NCBI RefSeq assembly: GCF_003641185.1
Contig: NZ_CP032757.1
Location: 2,666,001 to 2,730,000, forward strand
Length of the DNA stretch: 64,000 nt
From: Lactiplantibacillus pentosus
GTDB lineage: Bacteria > Bacillota > Bacilli > Lactobacillales > Lactobacillaceae
Direction of reading: 5' to 3'
Below, in pieces: positions 28,047 through 39,102 of the stretch (position 1 is the first letter of the stretch; the number at the start of each line of letters is the position of its first letter). The translations under genes were made by a program, and so were the position numbers. The notes under the pieces are model-generated. The model searched no databases. It saw only the letters and a list, made by a program, of their open reading frames with translations, and was not told the origin of the DNA.

Positions 28047-28104
28047 AATTTTAATAAACGCCCTATTAGACGTACGCGGCCCAATGGATATCGAGACGGG
28101 AGCT

Positions 28105-29061
28105 TTAGAACAATCGAATCAGCGCCACGCCAAAAATCATCACTAGTAACCCTAAGAGTTGTGCGCCAGTAACCGGGTTACGTTTGGAAGCAAACCAGCC
28201 AAATTGGTCGATCAACAAACTTCCGGCCATCAGACCAACTAACACGATAACGACCGCTAATCCGGTTCCAACCGTTGGTGCCAGGTAGACGTTACCCAGC
28301 ACATATAACGACCCAATCATGCCACCAATCCACATCCACCACGGATTCGATTGACCGGCCGGTGTCTGTAATTTTAAGCCAGGATGCAGGATTGCAACGA
28401 TGATAATCAGTCCGATAGTTCCGACCAAAAACGAGATAAACGCCGCGTGGACGGTCGACCCTAACACTTTACCGAGATGCCCGTTGACTGCAGTTTGGGC
28501 CGCACTTAACATCCCAGCAAAGACGCCTAAGAGCCGCCACAACCAGAGCGCTGTCTGCTGAGTTGCTAATTGTTGTTCCGCGGACTCGGCAATGCGGTTA
28601 TGGCGATTATCGAGCCACCCTTTGACCGCCACAGTAATGATGACACCGACTAAGACGAGCACCGCACCCAGCACCCGAATAGGCGTCAATGCACGGGTAG
28701 CTGAATCAAACCAGCCAAAATTATCGATTAAGAGTCCCGCTACAATTTGGCCAAGCACCGGCATAATCACCGTTTGGACACTGCCTAACTTCGGGAAAAG
28801 TAAAATATTACCCGTCAAATAAATGATTCCGAATAATCCCCCCAACCAGATCCACAGGGGCTGACTCGTGAATAACGCTGGTGAAAAACCCAACGTATGG
28901 ACATCAATTAAGGTAATCACGCCCAAAAACACGGTCCCGACTGCAAAAGAAATCAGTGAGGCCATGAATGGCGATCCAACTGAGCTGCGCAGTCGTGAAT
29001 TAATACTCGTTTGCATCGGCAAGCCAACACCGATGGCTAACCCAATCAAAATTGCTAACAT
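28105..29061 (-). CDS. YdcZ (DUF606) family DMT transporter, fused tandem form
   Basis: A 318-residue protein with about ten helices built from two copies of the ~140-residue YdcZ/DUF606 unit. The first opens I-G-L-A-I-G-V-G-L-P-M-Q-T-S-I-N-S-R-L, the second (about residue 175 on) L-L-G-V-F-A-G-M-L-S-A-A-Q-T-A-V-N-G-H-L-G; both continue with the family stretches G-T-x-x-L and P-x-x-G-x. Many relatives are single-unit proteins, so this is the fused version of the drug/metabolite transporter superfamily. Substrate unknown. GAGGAAAC precedes the ATG. Monocistronic. Confidence 0.85.
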   Translation of the reverse strand: MLAILIGLAIGVGLPMQTSINSRLRSSVGSPFMASLISFAVGTVFLGVITLIDVHTLGFSPALFTSQPLWIWLGGLFGIIYLTGNILLFPKLGSVQTVIMPVLGQIVAGLLIDNFGWFDSATRALTPIRVLGAVLVLVGVIITVAVKGWLDNRHNRIAESAEQQLATQQTALWLWRLLGVFAGMLSAAQTAVNGHLGKVLGSTVHAAFISFLVGTIGLIIIVAILHPGLKLQTPAGQSNPWWMWIGGMIGSLYVLGNVYLAPTVGTGLAVVIVLVGLMAGSLLIDQFGWFASKRNPVTGAQLLGLLVMIFGVALIRLF

Positions 29062-29242
29062 ATACTGTTTCCTCTATTCTCACTTATGTTTTAACACGTC
29101 TTGTGCGAGATGAATTGTCATGAATTATGGTTAAAATGTGCCAGTTCTTAAGTTCAATAACAGCCAGCCATGGACCGCTGGAAACAAGGCAAGTTAGCGT
29201 AAACCTGATTTGATAGCTACGTCCTACACCGGCCTCCAGGAA

Positions 29243-29371
29243 TTTCTGACAACGCTGGAACGCGATGGACACAGATTTAAGCCGAAAGCCCGCGTCTTAA
29301 ATACTGGTCTTTCACTAACCAAGCACAAAACGCTTGCTAAGTGAAATTTCACCACTGAGCATTGTCAGAAA
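29243..29371. repeat. Core A palindromic unit (left copy)
   Basis: TTTCTGACAACGCT (29243-29256) pairs with AGCATTGTCAGAAA (29358-29371). Inside, CAGATTTAAG pairs with CTTAAATACTG and TTTCACT with AGTGAAA, giving two side hairpins on a closing stem. CCGGCC before and GGCCGG after the closing stem may extend it. The stem tip CTGACAAYGCT is shared with core B, so A and B look like relatives. Confidence 0.75.
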
Positions 29372-29780
29372 CACCTTCCGGCCGGGGATGGTATTCGAAA
29401 GGCAGACATGTGCGGACTCAACTTTTTGTTGAACTGGTCGTTGATTCTTAGAAACCAGTTACTTTGGTATTTAACTGTAAGACTTATCTCTGATAATCGC
29501 TAAGTCAGCATACTCATGTTTTGTTTTCGGGAATCAGTAACATTACAGAACATGGGTCGCATTATCTCTAGTCGCCTGAAATGAAAAGAGCTCCGAATGC
29601 TCAACGACTGGAAATTAGCGAATAATACTTAGACAAGCGACTGAGTATACAGATGCTATAACTTAACATCGATAACGATTCGGAAAAGTATCCTGAAGGA
29701 CCAGACACCTAATAATCAGTGGTCAGTTGCACCCAGATAGGTGGTCGTTCATCCGCCATTCGAACGGCTTCCCGACCGGA

Positions 29781-29929
29781 GGGGCTGGCTGACAATGCTC
29801 AAGGGCGAAATTCTTCTTGTCCGGGTGGTCTTCCCGGGCTAGAAGAAGACTCGTATTTGAAATTGCGCAGTGGTTTTCTGCGTGAGTTCAAATCGATGTC
29901 CGCCCTGTTCCAGCGTTGTCAGCCAGCCC
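29781..29929. repeat. Core B palindromic unit (left copy)
   Basis: GGGGCTGGCTGACAATGCT (29781-29799) pairs with AGCGTTGTCAGCCAGCCC (29912-29929). Next, AGGGCG pairs with CGCCCT, and two side arms follow: TTCTTCTTGTCCGGG with CCCGGGCTAGAAGAA, and ATTTGAA...CGCAG with CTGCG...TTCAAAT. Outside, CCGAC/GTCGG and CGGCTT/AAGCCG pair as well. The result is a three-way junction some 150-190 bases long. Confidence 0.8.
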
Positions 29930-30159
29930 TGGAAGTCGGACTAAGCCGCTCACCGGCTGACGAACAGGAATCCGCCAACTGCACATTTTAATCATGATTC
30001 ATGCGAAATAATAACTAACACAACGTGCGTTATACACTGACTTGGCGTAATCGGTCTGAGGGATCTTGATGCTGCTTATCACCAGTCACACGTCATTCAA
30101 TCTATTTTAAACTTTACCACCCAATCAATGACAGCATTTTCCCTCAGCCCCGGTCTGGT

Positions 30160-30207
30160 GGTCTAAAAAACCATTTAAGCAGGCCAGCTAGTGGCACACT
30201 TAAATGG
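30160..30207 (-). terminator. Terminator of the pyr operon
   Basis: On the minus strand CCATTTAAG ... CTTAAATGG (30199-30207 with 30171-30179) with an inner GTGCCAC/CTGGCC partial stem, followed by six T. It begins about 30 bases after the pyrE stop codon. Confidence 0.85.
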
Positions 30208-30236
30208 TTAATCAGTATTAAGATCAGTCGACCAAC

Positions 30237-30875
30237 TTACGCTTGTGCATCCCAATGTTCGGGATCTTGACGCCAAGCGTGAAGCGAAGCTAACTCGTCA
30301 TCATTGATGTAATCCGCGTCGCGGGCAACTTTGATTAGTTCTGAATAATTTGACAGACTGAACAGCGGTAGTTTGGCAGCGGCAAAGTTACGCGTCGCGG
30401 CATCTAAACCGTAGCTAAAGATTGAGCCGACTGCTTGAATCAGGCCACCGGCTGCTTGGACTGCCTCAGCCGCTTGTAAGACACTGCCGCCAGTTGAAAT
30501 CAAATCGTCTAACATGACCACTTTTTCACCAGGCTTCAAGACACCTTCGATTTGGCGTCCAGCCCCATGGTCCTTAGGCTTGGACCGCACGTAAATCAGT
30601 GGTAAGTGCAGTTCAGCTGCGACCCACGCCGCGTGCGGAATTCCAGCCGTGGCAACACCTGCGATGACCTCTGTCTCTGGATAGTCACGCTTGATGATGG
30701 CCGCAATGCCGCTTGCAATGTGCTGCCGAACTTCTGGATATGAAATCGTTAACCGATTATCCGTATAAATTGGGCTTTTGATCCCACTCGCCCAAGTAAA
30801 CGGTGCATTCGGCCGTAACGTGACGGCTTGGATGGCTAATAAATCGGTCGCGATGGTTGCTGCAATTTCACTCAT
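30237..30875 (-). CDS. pyrE: Orotate phosphoribosyltransferase
   Basis: Joins orotate to PRPP to make OMP, the fifth step of UMP synthesis. The 212-residue type I phosphoribosyltransferase has the PRPP motif V-V-M-L-D-D-L-I-S-T-G-G-S and the flexible-loop region R-S-K-P-K-D-H-G. I start at ATG 30875, one base after the pyrF stop, with GGAG in the pyrF tail; a longer frame from 30950 lies within pyrF and adds non-family residues. Last gene of the pyr operon. Confidence 0.97.
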   Translation of the reverse strand: MSEIAATIATDLLAIQAVTLRPNAPFTWASGIKSPIYTDNRLTISYPEVRQHIASGIAAIIKRDYPETEVIAGVATAGIPHAAWVAAELHLPLIYVRSKPKDHGAGRQIEGVLKPGEKVVMLDDLISTGGSVLQAAEAVQAAGGLIQAVGSIFSYGLDAATRNFAAAKLPLFSLSNYSELIKVARDADYINDDELASLHAWRQDPEHWDAQA

Positions 30876-30876
30876 A

Positions 30877-31590
30877 TTAGTTACTCCATTCTGACATAAT
30901 GTCTTGATAGGCTTTGACCGGATCAGTTGCTTGAGTAATCGGGCGGCCAATAACTAGGCCGTTGCTTCCAGCTTTAGCGGCCGCCGCGGGGGTCATCACC
31001 CGTTGCTGATCATCCGCTTGGGCCTGGGCTGGCCGAATTCCGGGCGTAATCCCCAGAAAATCGGTGCCAACCGCCTCATGAATCGCCTGCACCTCTTGCG
31101 CTGAGCAAATGACGCCATCGCAACCACTCTGTTGTGCGAGCTGAGCGTAGTGCACGACGCTTGCACGCACCGTCCCAGCAATTTGTTGGTCCTGATTAAG
31201 GATGTCCTGATTCGTCGAGGTCAACTGTGTAATCGCTAGTAATTTAGGGGCTGGTAAACCCGCGGCCGTCGCACCAGCTACCAAGCCCCGTTTGGCAGCC
31301 GCTAACATCACGTGACCACCCGCGGCGTGCACGGTCGTATAGGTCACCCCTAATTGACCGAGTACCCGCATTGCCGATTCCACCGTATTAGGAATATCAT
31401 GGAGCTTCAAGTCAAGAAATACCGCGTGACCACGTTGTTGCACAGCCTTTACGATCTCCGGACCCGCCGCGTAGAACAGCTCCATCCCGATTTTGACCGT
31501 CACATGCAAGTTTGCTGGAAATTGGTCTAAAAACGCCAACGCTTTAGTAGCCGTGGGAAAGTCCAGGGCGATAATCACTGGTCGACTCAT
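30877..31590 (-). CDS. pyrF: Orotidine 5'-phosphate decarboxylase
   Basis: Decarboxylates OMP to UMP. The 237-residue TIM barrel has the opening I-A-L-D-F-P and the catalytic D-x-K-x-x-D charge network in [12 protein letters not shown], with G-I-R-P near the phosphate loop. The ATG overlaps the pyrD stop (ATGA, 31587-31590), and pyrE follows directly. Confidence 0.97.
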   Translation of the reverse strand: MSRPVIIALDFPTATKALAFLDQFPANLHVTVKIGMELFYAAGPEIVKAVQQRGHAVFLDLKLHDIPNTVESAMRVLGQLGVTYTTVHAAGGHVMLAAAKRGLVAGATAAGLPAPKLLAITQLTSTNQDILNQDQQIAGTVRASVVHYAQLAQQSGCDGVICSAQEVQAIHEAVGTDFLGITPGIRPAQAQADDQQRVMTPAAAAKAGSNGLVIGRPITQATDPVKAYQDIMSEWSN

Positions 31591-32504
31591 CCCTGCACCT
31601 CCTTGATCAGCGCTTGTAAACTCGTGATGCCATACTTATCCATCGCTGCAGGTAAGCCAGCGATAATGTCGGTACAAGCAGTTGGTTGACCGTATGTCGC
31701 CGCGCCAACTTGAACCGCATTTGCACCAGCCAGGTAGAATTCAAGGACATCTTCTGGCGTGAAGACGCCACCAACGCCGATAATTGGCAAGGTCGTCTGT
31801 TGGCGAACTTCGTGAATCATCCGCACGGCTAATGGATGAATCGCCTTACCCGACAAGCCACCGGTACCGTGTGCCAAGATTGGTCGGCGGGTCTTCAGAT
31901 CAATGCCCATCCCAGTCAGCGTATTAATCATCGTCAAGCCGGCCGCACCGCCCGCCTCGGCAGCTTTGGCAATTGGAACAATATCGGTCACATTTGGCGT
32001 CAGCTTCATGAATACCGGCTTATCAACGACATCGACGATGGCCTTCGTTAAGGCCGTGACCGTGTCTGGGTCGGTTCCAAACGCCAAGCCGCCGTGTTCA
32101 ACGTTGGGACATGAAATATTGATTTCAAGTAATTTAACATTTTCAGCTGAGGCCATCTTCTGGGCAACAGTAACGTATTCATCGAAGCTTGCACCAGCAA
32201 CACTCCCAATGATTGGTAACTCAGGATAGTGGCTGGCAAGCCACGGGAGTTTCTCTGCGAGTACGTTATCGATACCAGGATTTTTTAACCCGATCGCGTT
32301 CAACCAGCCAGCCGTAGTCGGTGCCGTCGTTGGCCGTGGATTACCGGCTTTGGGTGCCGCGGTCGTGGATTTGATGACCAGACCACCCAGCGCGGCCAAA
32401 TCTAATTGTTGGGCCATCGTTTGACCGTAAGCGGCCGTCCCACTTGCTGGCATGACTGGGTTCTTCAGGGTCACCCCGGCTAAATCTACTGTTAATCGTC
32501 CCAT
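31587..32504 (-). CDS. pyrD: Dihydroorotate dehydrogenase, class 1B-like, without PyrK
   Basis: Oxidises dihydroorotate to orotate with FMN. The 305-residue protein has the active-site cysteine C132 in [18 protein letters not shown], the form seen in class 1B (PyrDB) enzymes that normally pair with PyrK, an FAD/2Fe-2S subunit passing electrons to NAD+. No pyrK is present in this operon: carB is followed by an 86-base gap and then pyrD, exactly where Bacillus has pyrK. The electron acceptor is therefore open. Start ATG 32504 has AGGAGG upstream; an in-frame TTG one codon earlier is less likely. Confidence 0.94.
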   Translation of the reverse strand: MGRLTVDLAGVTLKNPVMPASGTAAYGQTMAQQLDLAALGGLVIKSTTAAPKAGNPRPTTAPTTAGWLNAIGLKNPGIDNVLAEKLPWLASHYPELPIIGSVAGASFDEYVTVAQKMASAENVKLLEINISCPNVEHGGLAFGTDPDTVTALTKAIVDVVDKPVFMKLTPNVTDIVPIAKAAEAGGAAGLTMINTLTGMGIDLKTRRPILAHGTGGLSGKAIHPLAVRMIHEVRQQTTLPIIGVGGVFTPEDVLEFYLAGANAVQVGAATYGQPTACTDIIAGLPAAMDKYGITSLQALIKEVQG

Positions 32505-32590
32505 CAAATTTTCCTCCTATATAAATGGATCGTGCAAATTCATATCGAACTCAATACTAACTATCACACGCGTCCTAATGCCCAATGATG

Positions 32591-35500
32591 TTATAACGCT
32601 TGGGTCACAAATGATTGTGATTCGCGCACTTGTAGGATGGCAGCCACCGTATCTAGTGCCGTGAATAGCGGAATACCATGCATGATTGACGTATTCCGAA
32701 TCAGCGTCCCATCATTTTCTGCCTGTTCTTCATCTGAGACCGTATTGATGACGACTTGCACTTCGCCGGCTTCCATCCGATGCAATAAATCGTGCTCGCC
32801 GCTATCGATTTTATCGACTACGGTGACCGGTAATCCTTGTTCAGTCAATGCGCTGGCGGTCCCATGCGTCGCCAACAATTGATAGCCGAGCGCGTGGAAA
32901 CGCCGGGCAAGTGCCACTGTTTCGGGTTTGTCATCATCACGAACGGTGAATAAGACGTTGCCATGACTTGGGACGTGCAGTTTGGCCGCTTCAAACGCCT
33001 TGTAGAGGGCTTTGGCCATCGTGACATCACTGCCCATAACTTCACCCGTCGACTTCATTTCAGGGCCGAGTAAACTGTCGACACGATTCAGCTTGGAGAA
33101 TGAGAAGACCGGCGCCTTAACGTGGACCAATCGACCAGGTGTGACTAACCCAGTTTGATAGCCTTGGTCCGTCAAGGATTGTCCCAGAATCGCACGAGTG
33201 GCCACTTGAGCCATCGGAATGTTGGTGACCTTACTCAAGAATGGTACCGTCCGACTTGCCCGCGGATTGACTTCAATCACGTAAACTTGTTCTTCATGAA
33301 TGACAAATTGGATGTTCATCATGCCGACACAGTTGAGCGCAATCGCTAGTTTTTCAGTATAATCCACAATTTGGGCTTGAACCGCTGCGGACAGTGACTG
33401 TGGCGGATAAACGGCCATCGAATCACCGGAATGGACCCCAGCGCGTTCGATATGTTTCATGATACCTGGAATCAAGACGGTCTCACCGTCACAAATCGCA
33501 TCAACTTCACACTCTTTACCGACCAAGTAGCTATCCACTAAAACGGGATGATCATGTGAGACTTTAACGGCATTATGCATGTAGTAATCTAAGTCCGCCC
33601 GCTTCTTGACGATTTCCATCGCCCGACCACCGAGCACGTAGCTTGGCCGCACTAAGACTGGATAGCCTAATTTGTCAGCAATCGCTAAGGCAGTTGCTTC
33701 ATCACTAGCGGTATCACCAGCTGGTTGTGGGATTTCCAAGGCCTTGATGACCTTATCAAACTCATCACGGTCTTCAGCCCGGTTGACATCCGCCACGCTC
33801 GTTCCCAGAATCTTGATACCATGGTCTGCCAGTGGTTTTGCCAAATTGATGGCCGTTTGACCACCAAACTGAACGATGACCCCAACTGGTTTTTCCAATT
33901 CAACAACGTTTAAGACGTCTTCAATCGTTAACGGTTCGAAGTACAACTTGTCGGATACTGAGAAATCAGTGGAAACCGTCTCAGGGTTACTGTTCATGAT
34001 GATTGCTTCATAGCCGGCCTTTTGAATCGCTTTAACGGAATGGACCGTGGCATAATCGAATTCGACCCCTTGACCGATCCGAATCGGACCCGAACCGAGC
34101 ACGAGGACGGATGGCTTAGTCGTCACGACGCTTTCATTTTCCGTTTCGTATGTGCCATAGTAGTACGGCGTCTCTGACGCAAATTCACCCGCACAGGTAT
34201 CGACCATCTTGTAAACGGGGGCCAAATCATGGTCTAGCCGGAATTGACGAACCTGGTCGATGGTTTCGTGCCAGTAATCAGCCACGGTTTGGTCCGCAAA
34301 GCCGTTACGTTTCGCAACCGTCAAAACATCTAAGTCATCGACATGCGCTTGGAGTTCCCGTTCGATTTCGATGATGTGTAACAATTTGTCTAAGAAGAAG
34401 ACGTTGATTTTCGTGAGCTCCGACAGTTCTTCAATCGGGTAACCGCGCCGAATCGCTTCCGTGAGATAGAATAACCGGTCATCTTGAGCGTGAATCAACT
34501 TGTCACTCAAGACATCGTCATCGACCGTTGCCAACGCAGGTTCCGTGACGTGATGCACACCGATTTCAAGTGAACGAACCGCCTTCAAAGTGGCTTCTTC
34601 AATGTTCCGGCCGATTGCCATCACTTCACCGGTCGCCTTCATCTGAGTCCCTAAACGCCGGTCAGCATGCGTGAACTTATCAAATGGCCAGCGCGGAATT
34701 TTGCAGACGACGTAATCCAATGCCGGTTCAAACTCAGCATAGGTCGTCCCGGTAACCGGATTCTTGATTTCATCCAAATGCAGTCCCACCGCAATTTTAG
34801 CGGCCATCTTGGCAATCGAATAACCAGTCGCCTTTGAAGCGAGCGCTGACGAGCGGCTGACCCGTGGATTAACTTCAATAATATAATATTGATAACTCTC
34901 TGGATCCAAAGCCAGCTGAACATTACAGCCACCTTCGATTTTTAGTGCGCGGATAATCTTTAAGGCCGCATCCCGTAACATCTGAACTTCGCGGTCGGCT
35001 AAGGTTTGCACCGGCGCGTACACGATTGAATCACCCGTATGAATGCCGACGGGGTCAAAGTTTTCCATGTTGCAGACGACCATCGCGTTATCGGCGGCGT
35101 CACGCATCACTTCAAATTCGATTTCTTTATAACCGGCAATGCTTTGTTCGATTAGCACTTGGGTGACTGGTGATAAGGCTAGGCCGTTCTCGGCAATGTC
35201 GTATAACTGTTGCGGATTTTCAGCGATTCCACCACCAGTCCCACCCATGGTAAAGGCGGGCCGGACAATGACAGGATAACCGGATTCGTCCGCAAACGCT
35301 AAGGCTTCGTCAATTGTCCGGGCGATGCCTGAAGCGGGTACGGGTTCGTGTAATTCAGCCATCAAATCTTTGAATTGTTCCCGGTCTTCGGCTTGATCGA
35401 TTGCACTTAACTTCGTCCCCAGCAATTCGATTTTCAGTTCATCCAAAATGCCTGATTGCGATAATTCCATCGCCATGTTCAACCCTTGTTGACCACCAAG

Positions 35501-35767
35501 TGTTGGCAAAATAGCGTCCGGGCGTTCTTTACGCAAAATCTGTGACACAAATTCCAACGTGATGGGTTCCAAGTACACTTGGTCCGCGATTTCTTTGTCG
35601 GTCATGATGGTCGCCGGATTAGAGTTGACCAGCACCACTTCGTAATCCAGTTCCTTGAGTGCCAGACAAGCTTGAGTCCCGGAGTAATCGAATTCCGCAG
35701 CTTGTCCAATAATGATTGGCCCTGAACCAATCACCATGATTTTATGAATATCCGTCCGTTTAGGCAT
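32591..35767 (-). CDS. carB: Carbamoyl-phosphate synthase, large chain
   Basis: Makes carbamoyl phosphate from bicarbonate, ATP and the ammonia delivered by CarA. The 1058-residue protein has the full layout: two ATP-grasp halves ([10 protein letters not shown] near residue 14 and its repeat [10 protein letters not shown] near 560; glycine-rich loops M-G-G-T-G-G-G and L-G-G-R-A-M) and a C-terminal allosteric domain from about 930. Its ATG lies inside the end of carA (eight-base overlap, 35760-35767). This is the pyrimidine-regulated enzyme (pyrAB) judging by its operon. Confidence 0.98.
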   Translation of the reverse strand: MPKRTDIHKIMVIGSGPIIIGQAAEFDYSGTQACLALKELDYEVVLVNSNPATIMTDKEIADQVYLEPITLEFVSQILRKERPDAILPTLGGQQGLNMAMELSQSGILDELKIELLGTKLSAIDQAEDREQFKDLMAELHEPVPASGIARTIDEALAFADESGYPVIVRPAFTMGGTGGGIAENPQQLYDIAENGLALSPVTQVLIEQSIAGYKEIEFEVMRDAADNAMVVCNMENFDPVGIHTGDSIVYAPVQTLADREVQMLRDAALKIIRALKIEGGCNVQLALDPESYQYYIIEVNPRVSRSSALASKATGYSIAKMAAKIAVGLHLDEIKNPVTGTTYAEFEPALDYVVCKIPRWPFDKFTHADRRLGTQMKATGEVMAIGRNIEEATLKAVRSLEIGVHHVTEPALATVDDDVLSDKLIHAQDDRLFYLTEAIRRGYPIEELSELTKINVFFLDKLLHIIEIERELQAHVDDLDVLTVAKRNGFADQTVADYWHETIDQVRQFRLDHDLAPVYKMVDTCAGEFASETPYYYGTYETENESVVTTKPSVLVLGSGPIRIGQGVEFDYATVHSVKAIQKAGYEAIIMNSNPETVSTDFSVSDKLYFEPLTIEDVLNVVELEKPVGVIVQFGGQTAINLAKPLADHGIKILGTSVADVNRAEDRDEFDKVIKALEIPQPAGDTASDEATALAIADKLGYPVLVRPSYVLGGRAMEIVKKRADLDYYMHNAVKVSHDHPVLVDSYLVGKECEVDAICDGETVLIPGIMKHIERAGVHSGDSMAVYPPQSLSAAVQAQIVDYTEKLAIALNCVGMMNIQFVIHEEQVYVIEVNPRASRTVPFLSKVTNIPMAQVATRAILGQSLTDQGYQTGLVTPGRLVHVKAPVFSFSKLNRVDSLLGPEMKSTGEVMGSDVTMAKALYKAFEAAKLHVPSHGNVLFTVRDDDKPETVALARRFHALGYQLLATHGTASALTEQGLPVTVVDKIDSGEHDLLHRMEAGEVQVVINTVSDEEQAENDGTLIRNTSIMHGIPLFTALDTVAAILQVRESQSFVTQAL

Positions 35768-36854
35768 TGAATTGGCTTCCTTTCCGGGCTGCTTGATTAG
35801 CGGCCATCAAATCAATAAATTCATCAAAAATGTGGTCAGCATCGTGTGGACCAGGCGCAGCGTCGGGATGATATTGCACGGAAAACGCGGCGTAGTCCCG
35901 ATGACGGAGACCTTCGACGGTGCCATCATTAATTTCTTCATGGGTGATCATTAAGTCCGTTTTCGCCAATGACTCGCGGTCAACGGCATAGCCGTGATTT
36001 TGCGAGGTAAAGTCGATTCGGCCCGTCGCAATCTCGCGAACAGGATGGTTAAAACCGCGGTGACCAAACTTCATCTTAAACGTATCGGCGCCATTCGCTA
36101 GTGCAAAGAGTTGGTGACCGAGACAAATCCCGAAGAGTGGCACGTGCTTCTCAACTTCACGAATCATCACGAGGGCTTCCGGCACGTCTTTCGGGTCACC
36201 AGGGCCATTCGTCAACATCACGCCGTCCGGATTCAAAGCCATGATCTCGCTAGCGGTCGTGTTGTATGGCAACACTGTCAAGTTACATTGACGTTTGGCC
36301 AGTTCGCGTAAAATCGAATGCTTCAAGCCAAAGTCCACAACGACCACGTTAGGCCCCGTCGCTGGGTTCGGATAAGCATTGGTGGTGGAACTCTGAGCGA
36401 CGACCGCCCGATTGAGCTCCGTGACCTTGAGTCGCTCAACGGTATCTGGTAGGACATTATCCACGATGGTCGCTTTCATGGCCCCCTTCGTGCGAATATG
36501 CTTGGTCACCGCCCGCGTATCAATATCCATGATGCCAGGAATATCATTTTGCTTCAGGTAGTCGTCTAATGAGAGTTCGTTACGCCAATTGCTAGCGCGG
36601 CGGGCAACTTCGTGAACGACGACCCCTTTACACGTTGGCTTGATGGATTCATGATCATCGCGATTGATGCCGTAATTACCGATCAATGGGTAAGTAAACA
36701 TCAAAATTTCGCCATTGTAAGACTGGTCGGTAATCGATTCTTGATAACCGCTCATCCCAGTGTTAAAGACCAATTCACCGACTGTTGCGGTGGTCGCACC
36801 GAAACCCGTGCCGGGGTAAATCGTGCCATCTTCAAGTACTAGATATCGTTTCAT
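35760..36854 (-). CDS. carA: Carbamoyl-phosphate synthase, small chain
   Basis: Glutamine amidotransferase subunit supplying ammonia to CarB. The 364-residue protein has the nucleophile motif [10 protein letters not shown] and a C-terminal histidine/glutamate pair (Y-H-P-D-A-A-P-G-P). I start at ATG 36854, which overlaps the pyrC stop (ATGA) and follows GGAAAGGAAC; the frame open further upstream lies inside pyrC. Confidence 0.98.
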   Translation of the reverse strand: MKRYLVLEDGTIYPGTGFGATTATVGELVFNTGMSGYQESITDQSYNGEILMFTYPLIGNYGINRDDHESIKPTCKGVVVHEVARRASNWRNELSLDDYLKQNDIPGIMDIDTRAVTKHIRTKGAMKATIVDNVLPDTVERLKVTELNRAVVAQSSTTNAYPNPATGPNVVVVDFGLKHSILRELAKRQCNLTVLPYNTTASEIMALNPDGVMLTNGPGDPKDVPEALVMIREVEKHVPLFGICLGHQLFALANGADTFKMKFGHRGFNHPVREIATGRIDFTSQNHGYAVDRESLAKTDLMITHEEINDGTVEGLRHRDYAAFSVQYHPDAAPGPHDADHIFDEFIDLMAANQAARKGSQFNA

Positions 36855-38143
36855 GCTTGTTGTTCCTTTCCATAGGCCATCTGACCGTCGACTAATGTCA
36901 TTAAGACGTTGCCATAGACCGGCCATCCGATAAAAGGTGAGTTGTGCCCCTTCGATAACATGCTGGTCGCGTCAATTTTGTATTCATGGTCCAAATCAAT
37001 GATTGTCAGGTCCGCCGGTGCGCCAACGACGAGCTTGCCAGCATCCTTCAAACCAAACAATTCAGCTGGGCGCGTGCTCATCAGCTCGATCAACCGACCG
37101 AGTGTGAGGAGCCGAGTCTTCACAAAAGCCGTGTACATGGTCGCAAAGGCCGTTTCGATTCCCGTAATCCCAAACGCGGCCGTTTTCATACTCCCGGTCT
37201 TTTCAGCGTCCGTATGCGGCGCATGGTCGGTCGCGATGATGTCGATGGTGCCATCGAGCAGTCCCGCAATTAATGCAGCACGATCCTGAGGCGACCGTAG
37301 CGGTGGGTTCATTTTCAGCATTGGATTATCCATCGTAATGTCCGTATCACTGAGTAGTAAGTGATGCGGCGAAACTTCGCAAGTTACATTGATGCCGGCC
37401 TGCTTAGCCGCCCGGATGACCCGCAAACTCTCGGCCGTCGAAACGTGGCACACATGATAGTGAACGCCACTAGCTTCTGCCAACATCACGTCCCGTGCAA
37501 CTTGAGCGGCTTCCGAAACGTTGTTGATTCCCGGTAACCCCAACCGCTCCGCAACTGGGCCAGCGTTCATCACGCCATGTTGATACAGCGAGTCATCTTC
37601 AACGTGCGCCGCTAAGGGCAATCCCGCTTGCGCAGCGCCTTGCATAGCGGCAAACATCGTCCCCGCCGTTTGAACGCCAGAACCGTCATTGCTGACCGCA
37701 AAGGCGCCGGCTGCCTTGACGCCCGCAAAATCAACGAGCTGTTCACTCGTCCGTCCCGTCGTAATGCTAGCGTACTGAGCGACGTGAACGTGGGCTTCTT
37801 GTTGATTACGTTGGACCATGGTTGCCACTCGTTCTGGCGTATCTGGAACGGGGTCAACATTCGGCATGGCCCCCACCGTTGTGAAGCCGCCGTGGGCCGC
37901 CGCTAAAGTGCCCGTCGCAATCGTTTCTTTTTCAGTTTGACCAGGGTCGCGTAAATGCACGTGAACGTCCACTAGCCCAGGACTGACGAAATGTTGGTCG
38001 GCACAAATCACGTGGTCGGCTGGTCCAAATTGGTCGTGCAGCTGTTGTCCAATGGCTTTGATTCGGCCATCTGCAATCAAAATATCGTTCGTCTGTAATC
38101 GATTCTCTTGCCAAATCTGCGCATTTTTAATTAATGTCGTCAT
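36851..38143 (-). CDS. pyrC: Dihydroorotase
   Basis: Cyclises carbamoyl aspartate to dihydroorotate. The 430-residue zinc amidohydrolase has the type I signature [10 protein letters not shown] near residue 60 and the second metal/active-site stretch I-A-T-D-H-A-P-H near 305. It starts three bases after the pyrB stop and overlaps carA by four. Confidence 0.97.
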   Translation of the reverse strand: MTTLIKNAQIWQENRLQTNDILIADGRIKAIGQQLHDQFGPADHVICADQHFVSPGLVDVHVHLRDPGQTEKETIATGTLAAAHGGFTTVGAMPNVDPVPDTPERVATMVQRNQQEAHVHVAQYASITTGRTSEQLVDFAGVKAAGAFAVSNDGSGVQTAGTMFAAMQGAAQAGLPLAAHVEDDSLYQHGVMNAGPVAERLGLPGINNVSEAAQVARDVMLAEASGVHYHVCHVSTAESLRVIRAAKQAGINVTCEVSPHHLLLSDTDITMDNPMLKMNPPLRSPQDRAALIAGLLDGTIDIIATDHAPHTDAEKTGSMKTAAFGITGIETAFATMYTAFVKTRLLTLGRLIELMSTRPAELFGLKDAGKLVVGAPADLTIIDLDHEYKIDATSMLSKGHNSPFIGWPVYGNVLMTLVDGQMAYGKEQQA

Positions 38144-38146
38144 GAG

Positions 38147-39082
38147 TTAAGCCTCCACTTGAGTCGCTGACAATAAACCTTGATGCGCGAGCACCGTCGC
38201 AATCATCGCCATTCGAATATAGACCCCATTAGTCATCTGCTGGAAAATCCGTGATTGTGGTGCTTCGACTAAATCACTCGCTAACTCGACGCCGCGATTG
38301 ACGGGGGCCGGATGCATAATGATCGCGTGTTGCGGCATCCGCGCTGCCCGTTCATTAGTTAACCCGTACGCCTGATGGTACACGGAGGCGTCAAACGCCT
38401 GGTTATTTTCCTGGGTCAAACGTTCATGTTGGACCCGCAGTAGCATCATAACGTCCATCTCCGTGACCAGTTGATCCATCTCTTGATATTCCCCGTATTG
38501 GGCAAAATCCGCGCCGTACCATTCACGCGGCCCACCGAAGTAAACTTTAGCGCCCAGTTGCGTTAACAATTCCATGTTGGAACGTGCGACCCGTGAGTGG
38601 GCTAAATCACCGACGATGGCAATCTTTAAGCCGTCGAAATGGCCAAATTCTTCAAAAATCGTCAGCATGTCCAACAGCGATTGTGACGGATGTTGGCCGC
38701 TGCCATCACCGGCGTTGATCAAACTCAAGCTGAGTCCCGCGTCAAGCAATGGTTGATAGTAGCGGTCGCGTGGGTGCCGAATCACGGCCAAATTTACGCC
38801 AATCGCCTGAATCGTTTTAAGCGTATCAAGTAGATTTTCACCCTTCGTCACCGAACTGGTCTTGGGGTCAAACGGAATCACTTGAATGCCCAAACGTCGT
38901 TCCGCCATTTCAAAGCTAGTATGGGTCCGAGTACTGTTTTCAAAAAATAAATTCATGGCAAATGTTGGTCGTGCTAATTCAATCGTTTTCCCGTTCTTAA
39001 AGGCCTGAGCCAACTTCAGGTAGGCCATCACATCTTCATTACTAAATTGTTCGACACTGACTAAGTTTTGACTCGTTTTCAT
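38147..39082 (-). CDS. pyrB: Aspartate carbamoyltransferase catalytic chain
   Basis: Joins carbamoyl phosphate to aspartate. The 311-residue protein has the carbamoyl-phosphate motif [11 protein letters not shown] near residue 50 and the aspartate-side [10 protein letters not shown]. No regulatory chain (pyrI) is present, as usual in Firmicutes. Ribosome site GGAGA. Its expression is controlled by the attenuator in the 145-base pyrR-pyrB gap. Confidence 0.98.
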   Translation of the reverse strand: MKTSQNLVSVEQFSNEDVMAYLKLAQAFKNGKTIELARPTFAMNLFFENSTRTHTSFEMAERRLGIQVIPFDPKTSSVTKGENLLDTLKTIQAIGVNLAVIRHPRDRYYQPLLDAGLSLSLINAGDGSGQHPSQSLLDMLTIFEEFGHFDGLKIAIVGDLAHSRVARSNMELLTQLGAKVYFGGPREWYGADFAQYGEYQEMDQLVTEMDVMMLLRVQHERLTQENNQAFDASVYHQAYGLTNERAARMPQHAIIMHPAPVNRGVELASDLVEAPQSRIFQQMTNGVYIRMAMIATVLAHQGLLSATQVEA

Positions 39083-39102
39083 GGCTTTGCCGTCTCCTTT
39101 GT

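Larger units (their letters stand above)
29114..30003. repeat. Left copy of a ~0.9-kb palindrome-rich noncoding element
   Basis: The 1175-base gap 29062-30236 contains no supportable gene but is nearly filled by an element found again, inverted, at 40053-40971. Its ends read ATTGTCATGAATTATGG (29114-29130) and ATCATGATTCATG (29991-30003), roughly inverted to each other. Inside are two strongly folded cores, A (29243-29371) and B (29781-29929), joined by an AT-richer linker. Against the reversed right copy, A and B with their flanks match closely (about 16 mismatches and no gaps in about 230 bases around B, counted by eye), while the linker has drifted. No transposase and no clear target duplication were seen. 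Confidence 0.8.

Noticed and set aside
29719..29991. 90-codon open frame within the left element
   Set aside because: It has no ribosome site, consists of the palindromic core B read through, and the matching frame is not kept in the right copy; the conserved signal is folding, not coding.
29062..30236. CRISPR array
   Set aside because: The repeated pieces are few, long, inverted and differently spaced; there are no regular short repeats with unique spacers and no cas genes.
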